Part shown: piece by piece, positions 54,821 to 62,779 of the stretch
Layout: the number at the start of each line of letters is the position of its first letter
Numbering within the stretch: position 1 is the stretch's first letter
Assembly: GCA_902616615.1 (NCBI GenBank)
Contig: CACMTN010000010.1
Coordinates: 1-62,779 of the forward strand
Direction of reading: 5' to 3'
From: an uncultured SAR116 cluster alpha proteobacterium
GTDB taxonomy: Bacteria; Pseudomonadota; Alphaproteobacteria; Puniceispirillales; Marisalimonadaceae
Length of the DNA: 62,779 nucleotides
Position numbers and translations under genes: made by a program
Notes under the pieces: model-generated
What the model saw: only the letters and a program-made list of their open reading frames with translations
Told to the model about the DNA's origin: nothing
Database searches by the model: none

Positions 54821-57800
54821 TTGAATTACATTGATAATATCAGATTAGACGATTGTTTTACTAAGGACAATGATTTAGCACTGATGAATGGTGTTCAAGC
54901 ACTAGTACGTCTTTTAATCGAACAAGCAAAACTTGACAAAGATAATGGATTAATAACACATGGTTATGTCAGTGGATACCCGGGATCACCACTTGGGACA
55001 CTTGATTTAGAACTTGGAAGATCAAAAAAACATCTAGAAAAACATAATATAATTTTTCAACCAGCAGTGAATGAGGAATTAGCTGCTACTGCAGCTTGGG
55101 GAACCCAAATGCTCGGTTTATACGACAGACCTCAAATAGATGGTGTTTTTTCAATGTGGTATGGGAAAGGGCCAGGTTTAGATAGATCTATGGATGCTTT
55201 AAGACACGCAAACATGGGTGGTGTTTCAATGAAAGGTGGAATGGTATTAGCGGTTGCAGATGATCCAATTGGGAAAAGTTCTACTATTGCATATCAATCA
55301 GAGCAATCTCTTATTTCTGCAGGTATTCCAGTTTTTTATCCAGCAAATGTAGATGAAGTTATACCAATGGGTCTGCAAGCTTTTGCCTTGTCACGTCATG
55401 CAGGCGTATGTGTTGCACTCAAAATTACAAGTGATACAGCTGATTCAAATTCTGTGATTGACCTCGGGAAATTAAGACCTATTTCATCCAAGTTAGAAAA
55501 TCCAATTAATGTTCATGTCAATAAACATGACCCAGCTTTAGATAGAGAAGCAGCGCTAATTAAAAGAAGAATACCTGCGTCTAAGGATTTTATTAAACAA
55601 AACAAAATTAATAACGTGATATTTAATCCAACAAAAAAAACATTGGGTATAATTTCTGTTGGAAAAGCTACTACAGAAACTATAGATGCTTTAGATAAAA
55701 TTGGTATTAAAGATCCTGAAAGGAGTGGTATTGGTCTATTTGCATGCAAAATCCCCTGGCCATTAATAGACCAACAAATAATTGATTTTTGTAGAAACTT
55801 TGAAGAAATTTTAGTTATAGAAGAAAAAGCTAGTATTGTAGAAGAACAAGTTGCTCATATTCTTTTTAATTCCAAATCAAGACCTCGATTATCTGGAAAG
55901 TTAGATGCTTCCTCTAAAGAGGAGTTAATTCCGAAGATATCAGAATTATCCAGTGATATTATCGCAGATTGTTTGCTAAAAAAAGCTATCCATTCTTCGA
56001 TAAGCATTGATATTCCTAAAACAAAATCAGAAGCAATTGGTGGAAATTTACCACCAGTTGTTTCAAGAACACCTTGGTATTGTGCAGGATGTCCCCACAA
56101 CTCAGGAACAAAGACACCAGATGAAGAAGTTGTCGGTATTGGCATTGGATGCCACTCTATTGGATATTTTCTCCATCCTGAAAAATTAACGAATTTCAGT
56201 CAAATGGGTGGTGAAGGTGGCCATTGGATAGGAAGAGCTCCATTTTCAAATCATAAACATACATTTCAAAATATTGGAGACGGAACATATGCTCACTCTG
56301 GTTCTTTAGCAATAAGAGCGGCTATTTCAGCAAATGTTAACATGACATTTAAAATCCTTTACAATGATGCAGTAGCAATGACCGGTGGTCAAAAGGCCAT
56401 TGGTGGAGCAACTCCATGGGCAATTTCTAAACAACTTGCAGCAGAAGGTGTTAAAAAGATTTATGTTGTATCAGATGAACCAGAACAGTTCAAAGAGTTA
56501 AAATTATTTGCAGACAAAGTTGGAATATTTCATAGAGATGAACTTATAAATATCCAAAAAGAAGTAAGAGAAATCTCTGGAGTCACAGCAATAATTTATG
56601 TGCAAACTTGTGCAACAGAACTTCGAAGAAGACGAAAAAGGGGATATGTTCAAGATCGAGATATTAAAATGTATATTAATCCTGATGTTTGTGAGGGATG
56701 CGGAGACTGTGCTGAAAAATCAAATTGCGTAGCTGTAAAACCTTTTGAACATTTAGAAGGAATTAAAAGACAAATTGATCAAAGTGTTTGTAATAAGGAT
56801 TATTCTTGTAAAAAAGGATTTTGTCCAAGTTTCATAGGTGTGCAAGCTGATAGTATTTCAATCAAAGAAAAAAAGAAGTTCCCAGATATTCCAGAGATAA
56901 TAAATGAATTAAAAAAACCTAAGAAAAGATTAAATAATATTCAAAATATAATAATGGCAGGCATAGGTGGCACAGGTGTCTCTACTGTCGCTGCCATAAT
57001 AGTTATGGCTGCTAGAATTGATAGATTATTTGCACAATCAATGAATTTTACTGGATTAGCTCAAAAAAATGGAGCCGTAACAAGTCAAATTAGAATTGGA
57101 AAAGAAAAATCACTTTATGATAGATCAGCAAGACTTCCAAACGAAACAGCCGATGTGCTTTTAGGATGTGACGCTGTTGTGTCAGTTTCTCCTTCTATTA
57201 CCAGAACATTAAACCCTCTAAAAACAAATGCAATTATTAATGGAAGAGTAGAGCCAGTTGGAGTTGCTGGTGTTCACATTGGTACAGTTGTCGATGATAG
57301 CTTATTAAAAAAGCATTTAGAAAATCATCTTCAAACTGAAAATATAGACTTTATTGATATATCCAACTTAGCTGAAGCTTTAGTTGGCGATACAGTTTCT
57401 GCAAATATAATGATGTTAGGAATAGCCGCTCAAAAAGAACTTCTTCCAATAGATATTGACTCTTTACAAAAAGCTATAGAACTCAATGGAGTGGCTATTG
57501 AACAAAATCTGAGGGCCTTCAATTGGGGACGATTATTGTGCGAACAACCTCAATCAGTATTTAATTCAGCTGGCTTAAACTCAAAAAAGTCTGAAATTAT
57601 ATCAATAGATAAATATGTAGATAATTTATCTGACATACTTGAAAAATATCAAAACAAAGATTACTCCAAAATTTTTCTTTCTAATGTAAAAAAAGTAATT
57701 GAAAAAGAAAACCAAATAGAGAATTCAGAAAAGGAATTACCTCTATCCAGGAAAGCTGCTCTTACTTTATTTAGAGCTATGAGATACAAAGATGAATACG

Positions 57801-58261
57801 AAGTTGCTAGATTACATACTAGTGGGGATTTTGCCCAAACCTTTTTAAATGAAAATAAAAACGCGAAATTAGAGTACTATTTGGCACCACCGTTGTTCTC
57901 TAAGAAAGATCCTGAAACAGGTCATCTACTGAAGAGAAGGTTTGGTCATTGGGTATATAAAGTTTTCAAAGTTCTGTCTTTTTTAAAATTTTTAAGAGGA
58001 ACAAAATTTGACATATTTGGATATACCTTAGAAAGAAAAAAAGAACGCGCTTTAGCTCAGAAAACTATTGCTACAGTTAATAAGATATCTGAAATTTTAA
58101 ATGATAATAATTATAAAAAAATTATTGAGTTTTTAGATATACCTTTATCAATAAAAGGATATGGTCACATTAAAGAGAAACACATAAAAATTGCCGAAGA
58201 AAAATGGGAAAAATCTTTTGATAAAATTTTAACTAACCATGATTTAAAAAAAGTAAGTTAA
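54821..58261 (+). CDS. Indolepyruvate ferredoxin oxidoreductase, fused alpha/beta chain
   Basis: A 1146-residue single-chain 2-oxoacid:ferredoxin oxidoreductase that turns aryl- or branched-chain 2-oxoacids into acyl-CoA and reduced ferredoxin. In order: a pyrimidine-type N-terminal domain (GYPGSPLGTLDL), the ThDP-binding domain (CPHNSGTKT, GGEGGHWIG, NDAVAMTGGQ), cysteines for Fe-S clusters from C624 (CEGCGDC, then VCNKDYSCKKGFC), the gamma-like domain (GIGGTGVST) and a C-terminal conserved domain. The start appears to be TTG 54821; the first in-frame ATG would remove 22 conserved residues. No ferredoxin gene is next to it. It converges with the next gene with one base between stops. Confidence 0.9.
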   Translation: MNYIDNIRLDDCFTKDNDLALMNGVQALVRLLIEQAKLDKDNGLITHGYVSGYPGSPLGTLDLELGRSKKHLEKHNIIFQPAVNEELAATAAWGTQMLGLYDRPQIDGVFSMWYGKGPGLDRSMDALRHANMGGVSMKGGMVLAVADDPIGKSSTIAYQSEQSLISAGIPVFYPANVDEVIPMGLQAFALSRHAGVCVALKITSDTADSNSVIDLGKLRPISSKLENPINVHVNKHDPALDREAALIKRRIPASKDFIKQNKINNVIFNPTKKTLGIISVGKATTETIDALDKIGIKDPERSGIGLFACKIPWPLIDQQIIDFCRNFEEILVIEEKASIVEEQVAHILFNSKSRPRLSGKLDASSKEELIPKISELSSDIIADCLLKKAIHSSISIDIPKTKSEAIGGNLPPVVSRTPWYCAGCPHNSGTKTPDEEVVGIGIGCHSIGYFLHPEKLTNFSQMGGEGGHWIGRAPFSNHKHTFQNIGDGTYAHSGSLAIRAAISANVNMTFKILYNDAVAMTGGQKAIGGATPWAISKQLAAEGVKKIYVVSDEPEQFKELKLFADKVGIFHRDELINIQKEVREISGVTAIIYVQTCATELRRRRKRGYVQDRDIKMYINPDVCEGCGDCAEKSNCVAVKPFEHLEGIKRQIDQSVCNKDYSCKKGFCPSFIGVQADSISIKEKKKFPDIPEIINELKKPKKRLNNIQNIIMAGIGGTGVSTVAAIIVMAARIDRLFAQSMNFTGLAQKNGAVTSQIRIGKEKSLYDRSARLPNETADVLLGCDAVVSVSPSITRTLNPLKTNAIINGRVEPVGVAGVHIGTVVDDSLLKKHLENHLQTENIDFIDISNLAEALVGDTVSANIMMLGIAAQKELLPIDIDSLQKAIELNGVAIEQNLRAFNWGRLLCEQPQSVFNSAGLNSKKSEIISIDKYVDNLSDILEKYQNKDYSKIFLSNVKKVIEKENQIENSEKELPLSRKAALTLFRAMRYKDEYEVARLHTSGDFAQTFLNENKNAKLEYYLAPPLFSKKDPETGHLLKRRFGHWVYKVFKVLSFLKFLRGTKFDIFGYTLERKKERALAQKTIATVNKISEILNDNNYKKIIEFLDIPLSIKGYGHIKEKHIKIAEEKWEKSFDKILTNHDLKKVS

Positions 58262-58262
58262 A

Positions 58263-59900
58263 TTACACAAGTTTTGCTTGTTCTCTCAACTTAAATTTTT
58301 GTATTTTACCTGTACTTGTTTTTGGAAGTTCTACAAAATTAAAATATCTTGGTACTTTAAATCCAGCTAATAAAGATTTACAATGATCTCTTAACTCATT
58401 TTCTCCAATTAAAGATCCTTCACTTAATTCTACAAATGCACAAGGAGTCTCACCCCATTTTTCGTCTTCTTTTGCGACAACTGCTACTGCAATAACATCA
58501 GGGTGTTTATATATAGCGTCCTCTACCTCAATTGAGGAAATATTTTCTCCTCCAGATATTATTATGTCCTTTGATCTATCCTTAAGTTGTATATATCCAT
58601 CATCATACCAAACACCTAAGTCACCTGTATGAAACCAACCATCTTTAAAAGCTTCATCAGTTGCTTTTTTGTTTTTAAGGTAACCTTTCATTGTTATATT
58701 ACCTCTTATAAAGACTTCACCTAATGATATTCCATCCTTTGGAAGTTCTTTTTTAGTTTCCGGATCTACAATTTTCATATTTTCTTGTACAGAGTAAACA
58801 ACACCTTGCCTTGCTTTTAATCTAGCCTTTTCAGAAGTGTCATATTGGTTCCACTCTGGATGCCATGCGCATACAACGGCGGGCCCATAAATTTCTGTAA
58901 GACCATAAACATGAATGACGTCAATACCACAACTGTCCATTTTACTGAGAACAGCCTCTGGAGGAGGGGCACCAGCAGTCATCATTTTAATTTTTGATTT
59001 AAGAGATATTTTATTTTGTAATAAATAATCCGCTACCATTTGCATTACAATTGGGGCTCCACATAAATGAGTTATGTTGTGTTTTTGAAAAGCTTCTACA
59101 ATTAATTCTCCAGCTGGTTGTCTTAAACAAACATGGGTACCTGCTCTTTCTGTAATAGTCCAAGGAAAGCACCATCCATTGCAATGAAACATAGGAAGTG
59201 TCCATAAATACTTAGGGTGCATTGGTAAGTCCCAGGTAAGCGTATTACCAATGGCATTCAAGTATGCGCCACGATGGTGATAAACAACTCCTTTTGGGTT
59301 ACCCGTTGTTCCAGAGGTGTAATTCAAAGCGATTGAATTCCACTCGTCAGTTGGCAAAACATGTTCAAATTTAAAACCAAAAAATTTTTCTAATTCTGTC
59401 TCATAGTCCAGGCAGTTAAATTTCTCTGCAAAACCAGATCTTTGATTACCAGCAATTTTATCAACATATTCAATTAATAATGGAGGATTTTTTAAATTCT
59501 CTATGGCTTTCTCAACTATTTGACTATATTCAGAATCATAAATGAACATTTTAGATTCTCCATGTTCAAGAATAAAACTAACAGTAAAACTATCAAGTCT
59601 TGTATTAATTGCGTTCAAGACACCAGTTGCCATCGGTATACCAAAATGACACTCCCACATAACTGGAATGTTAGGTAGCATTACTGCGATTGTACTTCCG
59701 TCAGCATAATTTTTATTTCTAACAAATTCTGCTAATGCTTCACATCTTTCACCAGCTTGCTGGTAAGTTAATTTATAATCTTTATATTCAATAGCAATTT
59801 GATTTGGGAATGTTTTTCTTGTTCTTTCTAGAAATGATAAAGGACTTAATGAGGCGTAATTTGCTTTATTTTTACTTAAACCATTTTCTATTTCAGACAT
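58263..59900 (-). CDS. Acyl-CoA synthetase, DmdB-like (3-methylmercaptopropionyl-CoA ligase family)
   Basis: An AMP-forming ligase of 545 residues with P-loop NYTSGTTGNPKGV, the family-specific LWTLPMFHCNGWCFPWT, VYGLTEIYGP, WFHTGDLG and KTSTGKIQKFKLRE. This pattern is shared by DmdB of marine DMSP demethylation and by general medium-chain ligases. I start at ATG 59900 behind a perfect AGGAGG, not at 59951. It is divergent from the DmdC-like dehydrogenase, 76 bases apart, which raises the chance that both act on methylmercaptopropionate. The family is broad, so this stays a hypothesis. Confidence 0.72.
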   Translation of the reverse strand: MSEIENGLSKNKANYASLSPLSFLERTRKTFPNQIAIEYKDYKLTYQQAGERCEALAEFVRNKNYADGSTIAVMLPNIPVMWECHFGIPMATGVLNAINTRLDSFTVSFILEHGESKMFIYDSEYSQIVEKAIENLKNPPLLIEYVDKIAGNQRSGFAEKFNCLDYETELEKFFGFKFEHVLPTDEWNSIALNYTSGTTGNPKGVVYHHRGAYLNAIGNTLTWDLPMHPKYLWTLPMFHCNGWCFPWTITERAGTHVCLRQPAGELIVEAFQKHNITHLCGAPIVMQMVADYLLQNKISLKSKIKMMTAGAPPPEAVLSKMDSCGIDVIHVYGLTEIYGPAVVCAWHPEWNQYDTSEKARLKARQGVVYSVQENMKIVDPETKKELPKDGISLGEVFIRGNITMKGYLKNKKATDEAFKDGWFHTGDLGVWYDDGYIQLKDRSKDIIISGGENISSIEVEDAIYKHPDVIAVAVVAKEDEKWGETPCAFVELSEGSLIGENELRDHCKSLLAGFKVPRYFNFVELPKTSTGKIQKFKLREQAKLV

Positions 59901-59976
59901 AGTTGATTTCCTCCTAATAATATTCATAATAGTAGTGCTAGATTTTATCAACTATGAAAATATACCGGAGTTTTAA

Positions 59977-61686
59977 ATGGGTTACACGTCTCCTTTAGAG
60001 GACACAAAATTTGTTTTAGAAAACCTTTTGCCTGCTCATGAGGATCTTGATGATACAACAATTGACGCAGTTCTGTCTGAAGCTGGAAAGCTAGCCGATA
60101 ATTACTTAGCACCTCTAAATCATTTTGGTGATAAGAATAATCCTATTCTTCGGCAAGATCACGAAGTTGAAACACCTGAAGGATTTAGTCATGCCTTTTC
60201 AGAAATTGCTAAGGGGGGCTGGATTGGAGTAGCAAGTGATTCTAATTATGATGGTATGGGTCTACCAGTAAGAATGAGCGCTGCAATTAATGAGTATTGG
60301 CATGGAGCGAATATGTCTTTTGCGTTATGTAGCTTATTAACTCAAGGATTAATTGACGCATTTACTCTTGTAGGCACAGAAGAAGAAAAAAAAACTTATC
60401 TACCCAAGTTTAATTCTGGAGCCTGGACAGGCACTATGAATTTAACAGAACCTCAGTCTGGAACAGATCTAGCTACAATAAAAACTAAAGCTGAACATGA
60501 TGGTGAGAATTGGAGGATAAAAGGACAAAAAATATATATCACTTATGGTGAACATGATATGTCTGAAAATATAATTCATCTGGTCCTTGCTAGAACAGAT
60601 GGTGCTCCTGAAGGTATAAAGGGAATTTCTACTTTTATAATTCCAAAATTCCTAAAAGATGAAAGTGGCGAGTATACAATTAGAAATGATCTTAAATGCA
60701 TATCCATCGAACATAAGATGGGTATAAAAGCAAGCCCAACAGCAGTTATGTCTTACGGAGAGAATGAAGGCGCTGTCGGTTATATGTTAGGAGAAGAAGG
60801 CAGAGGCATCGAATACATGTTTATAATGATGAATAGGGCACGTTTTGATGTTGGACTTCAAGGGATGGCAATTTCAGAGGCTGCTAGACAAAAAGCACTT
60901 GAATACGCAAACACAAGAATTCAAGGAACTCCAATTAACAGAGAAAAAGGCACACCAATAATAGGCCATGGTGATGTAAAAAGACTACTTTTATCCATGC
61001 GTAGTCTTACAGAGGCAATGCGCGCTCTAATTTTAGTTTCATCCGAAATTATGGAAAGAGCGCATAACGGCGATGAAAAATGTAAATTGAAAGAAGGTTT
61101 TTTAATTCCAATAATCAAAGGTTGGTCCACTGAATTAGCTCAAGAAGTTACAAGTAACGGACTACAAATTCATGGAGGTATGGGATTTATTGAAGAAACT
61201 GGAGCCGCTCAGTTTATGAGAGATGCGAGAATATTACCAATTTATGAAGGCACTAATGCAATCCAAGCCAATGACTTTATGTTTAGAAAAAATTTAAGAG
61301 ATAATGGGGAAACTGCAAAGGAATTTTTAAAAGAAATAAAAGTCGATTGTGAACAAAATAAAGAAATGTCAAATATGATTGTCCTGGCTTCAAACACTCT
61401 AGATTTTATTTTAGAAAATAGAGATGATGCTGAAATGCTATCTTGTATTAGTTTTGATTATATGATGGGTTTTGGCTATTTAATTGGTGGATGGCTAATG
61501 CACAAAGGAAAAGTTAAAGCTAAATTAAAATTGTCAGAAAAATCTCAAAATGAAAATTTTCTAAAAAGTAAAATTATCTCAGCTGAATTTTTTGATTTTC
61601 ATATTTTGCCTAGGGTTGAATCTCATTTCAAAATTGTTACTAAAGGAGCAACTATAGTTCAGTTAACAGACGATTCTTTTGTTTAA
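59977..61686 (+). CDS. Acyl-CoA dehydrogenase, DmdC-like (3-methylmercaptopropionyl-CoA dehydrogenase family)
   Basis: A large acyl-CoA dehydrogenase of 569 residues: N-terminal helical region with FVLENLLPAHEDLDD, middle domain MNLTEPQSGTDLA, IYITYGEHDMSENI and SIEHKMGIKASPTAV, then the catalytic glutamate E424 in IYEGTNAIQ, and an extra C-terminal helical domain. The size and strings fit the group annotated DmdC, which oxidises 3-methylmercaptopropionyl-CoA to methylthioacryloyl-CoA; related members act on ordinary fatty acyl-CoA. GGAG precedes the ATG. It shares a divergent promoter region with the DmdB-like ligase. Confidence 0.75.
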   Translation: MGYTSPLEDTKFVLENLLPAHEDLDDTTIDAVLSEAGKLADNYLAPLNHFGDKNNPILRQDHEVETPEGFSHAFSEIAKGGWIGVASDSNYDGMGLPVRMSAAINEYWHGANMSFALCSLLTQGLIDAFTLVGTEEEKKTYLPKFNSGAWTGTMNLTEPQSGTDLATIKTKAEHDGENWRIKGQKIYITYGEHDMSENIIHLVLARTDGAPEGIKGISTFIIPKFLKDESGEYTIRNDLKCISIEHKMGIKASPTAVMSYGENEGAVGYMLGEEGRGIEYMFIMMNRARFDVGLQGMAISEAARQKALEYANTRIQGTPINREKGTPIIGHGDVKRLLLSMRSLTEAMRALILVSSEIMERAHNGDEKCKLKEGFLIPIIKGWSTELAQEVTSNGLQIHGGMGFIEETGAAQFMRDARILPIYEGTNAIQANDFMFRKNLRDNGETAKEFLKEIKVDCEQNKEMSNMIVLASNTLDFILENRDDAEMLSCISFDYMMGFGYLIGGWLMHKGKVKAKLKLSEKSQNENFLKSKIISAEFFDFHILPRVESHFKIVTKGATIVQLTDDSFV

Positions 61687-61875
61687 CAAGTAAATTAATT
61701 AATTTTTTTGTTTGAAAACATAGTTTTTTTATCAAATAAGTCATTGAAAACAAATGAGATATTTTTTTTTAAATTTTATTAAAGTTTATGTTGATTTTAA
61801 TGTTTTTTTGGATAGCCTATAAATTATATGGGGGGGCTACTTATTTCTAAGTTTGATCTCATCAATTTTTATTAA

Positions 61876-61909
61876 TTTAAGTAATGTACTAGTTTAGTAG
61901 ATACTTAAA
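61876..61909 (+). promoter_or_regulatory. Two-part hairpin in the leader of the acyl-CoA synthetase gene
   Basis: TTTAAGTA (61876-61883) pairs with TACTTAAA (61902-61909). Nested inside, TACTA (61887-61891) pairs with TAGTA (61895-61899). It ends 20 bases ahead of the AAGG ribosome site. No T-run follows, so it is not a terminator. It may influence translation. Confidence 0.4.
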
Positions 61910-61938
61910 TATTTATGGGGTTTAACTTAAAGGTACAC

Positions 61939-62779
61939 ATGTCTAATTATCCAGATACAAACATTCACGATACGCTACCAAAAATTCTGAAACACAGAGC
62001 TGAGACTATACCAAATACTGTCGCTTTAAGAGATAAAGATTTAGGTATTTGGAACGAAATCACATGGAAAGAGTATAATGATAACGTTTCATATTTGGCA
62101 CTAAGCCTATCTAAAAGAGGTTTCAAGTCGGGCGATGTTATCGGTTTAATTGGCGACAACAAACCTTCTTGGCTATTTTTTGAATTGGCTGCGCAAGCCA
62201 TAGGTGGAATGAGCTTAGGAATATATAGAGATACATTAGATGAAGAAGTTGGCTATTTAATAAATGCTGCAAAAGTAAACTTTGTTTATGCAGAAGATCA
62301 AGAACAAGTAGATAAAATATTAACTATTAAAAGGCCTAAAAATAATCAAATCAATATTTTCTATGAAGATAGCCGTGGTCTTAAAGAATTGAATGATCCA
62401 AAGATCACAGATATGTCGGATTTAATTGAAGAAGGAAAAGATATCGCCTCCAAAGACCCCAATAAATATGATAAAATGATAGAGAAAATCTCAGGTGAAA
62501 AAAATGCTATTTTATGTACCACATCTGGTACAACCTCAAATCCTAAATTAGCGATGCTTCCAGGGGCTAAGTTTATTGAACATGTCATAAGGTATCTTAA
62601 AGTTGACCCAAAATCTGTAGATGATGAATACGTTTCAGTATTACCATTTCCGTGGATAATGGAACAGACTTATGGTGTCGGTTTTAACATTGTTGGAGGT
62701 ATGAAAGTAAATTTTCCTGAAAGACCTGAAACCGCAATGGAAGACATGAGAGAAGTTGGTCCAACTTTTATGCTTGGAG
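61939..62779 (+). CDS. Long-chain acyl-CoA synthetase (AMP-forming), 3' end outside window
   Basis: The first 280 residues of an AMP-dependent long-chain fatty acid:CoA ligase, still open at the window end. It begins MSNYPDTNIHDTLPK, has DKDLGIWNEITWKEY, IGDNKPSWLFFE and GIYRDTLDEEV, then the P-loop CTTSGTTSNPKL, which has Leu where most have Gly after Lys. This is the bacterial FAA1/FadD15-like type, usually near 600-650 residues and often linked to Liv-type transporters. AAGG precedes the ATG with good spacing. It lies 252 bases after the DmdC-like gene. Confidence 0.88.
   Translation, partial: MSNYPDTNIHDTLPKILKHRAETIPNTVALRDKDLGIWNEITWKEYNDNVSYLALSLSKRGFKSGDVIGLIGDNKPSWLFFELAAQAIGGMSLGIYRDTLDEEVGYLINAAKVNFVYAEDQEQVDKILTIKRPKNNQINIFYEDSRGLKELNDPKITDMSDLIEEGKDIASKDPNKYDKMIEKISGEKNAILCTTSGTTSNPKLAMLPGAKFIEHVIRYLKVDPKSVDDEYVSVLPFPWIMEQTYGVGFNIVGGMKVNFPERPETAMEDMREVGPTFMLG

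Noticed and set aside
1-62779. CRISPR arrays, insertion sequences, prophage or integrase genes
   Set aside because: No spaced direct repeats, transposase-like frames or attachment-site duplications were seen on either strand.

Overview
The window reads as a stretch of chromosome from a streamlined, AT-rich marine alphaproteobacterium. Coding sequence fills almost everything, gaps are mostly under 100 bases, and homopolymer A/T runs are frequent. Several gene forms point to alphaproteobacteria: a COQ7-type hydroxylase, a GlnE whose catalytic domain looks alphaproteobacterial, a one-chain indolepyruvate:ferredoxin oxidoreductase, and a full leucine/isovalerate operon. Low-GC open-ocean lineages such as AEGEAN-169 or HIMB59-like groups would fit, but that placement is inference. 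I saw no phage, IS element, integrase or CRISPR array, so this is metabolic core plus accessory catabolism.

Layout. 1-3256: tail of rpsU with its terminator, then pntAB transhydrogenase. 3262-7366 (minus): ABC1 kinase, M3 oligopeptidase and a frameshifted fluoroacetate-dehalogenase-like hydrolase. 7506-9101: small exported protein, tRNA-Arg(CCU) and an SDR dehydrogenase. 9098-15774 (minus): one sugar-phosphate operon, fbp-tkt-pgk-gap-rpe-gph. 15859-20308: nitrogen block with a half-length glnE, amtB and gdhA. 20506-30448 (plus): a TerB-like protein, then isovaleryl-CoA dehydrogenase, methylcrotonyl-CoA carboxylase, HMG-CoA lyase and methylglutaconyl-CoA hydratase, followed by an AhpD-like protein, an acyl-CoA dehydrogenase and a class III CoA transferase. 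30450-32328 (minus): aroE with a non-standard start, a DUF3108 protein and NrtS. 32426-34421 (plus): a class III aminotransferase between two small proteins of similar predicted topology. 34422-38942 (minus): a Liv-type ABC importer. 39033-40182 (minus): a small protein, a DCC protein and coq7. 40615-43705 (plus): a tripartite tricarboxylate transporter tctCBA behind a structured leader.

43686-62779 is the most suggestive part. TauE/SafE is translationally coupled to a ThDP-dependent decarboxylase-like enzyme. Next come a four-domain rhodanese-like protein convergent with a cysteine-dioxygenase-like cupin, an atypical DapA-family aldolase, an acyl-CoA ligase, an alpha/beta hydrolase, and MetY, which can capture sulfide or methanethiol. 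After a second ligase and indolepyruvate oxidoreductase comes a divergent pair resembling DmdB and DmdC of DMSP demethylation, and then a partial long-chain acyl-CoA synthetase. Read together, this suggests uptake and breakdown of organic sulfur compounds (sulfonates, DMSP-derived methylmercaptopropionate) with sulfite export and sulfur re-assimilation. The individual families are visible in the sequence; the joint pathway is a hypothesis.
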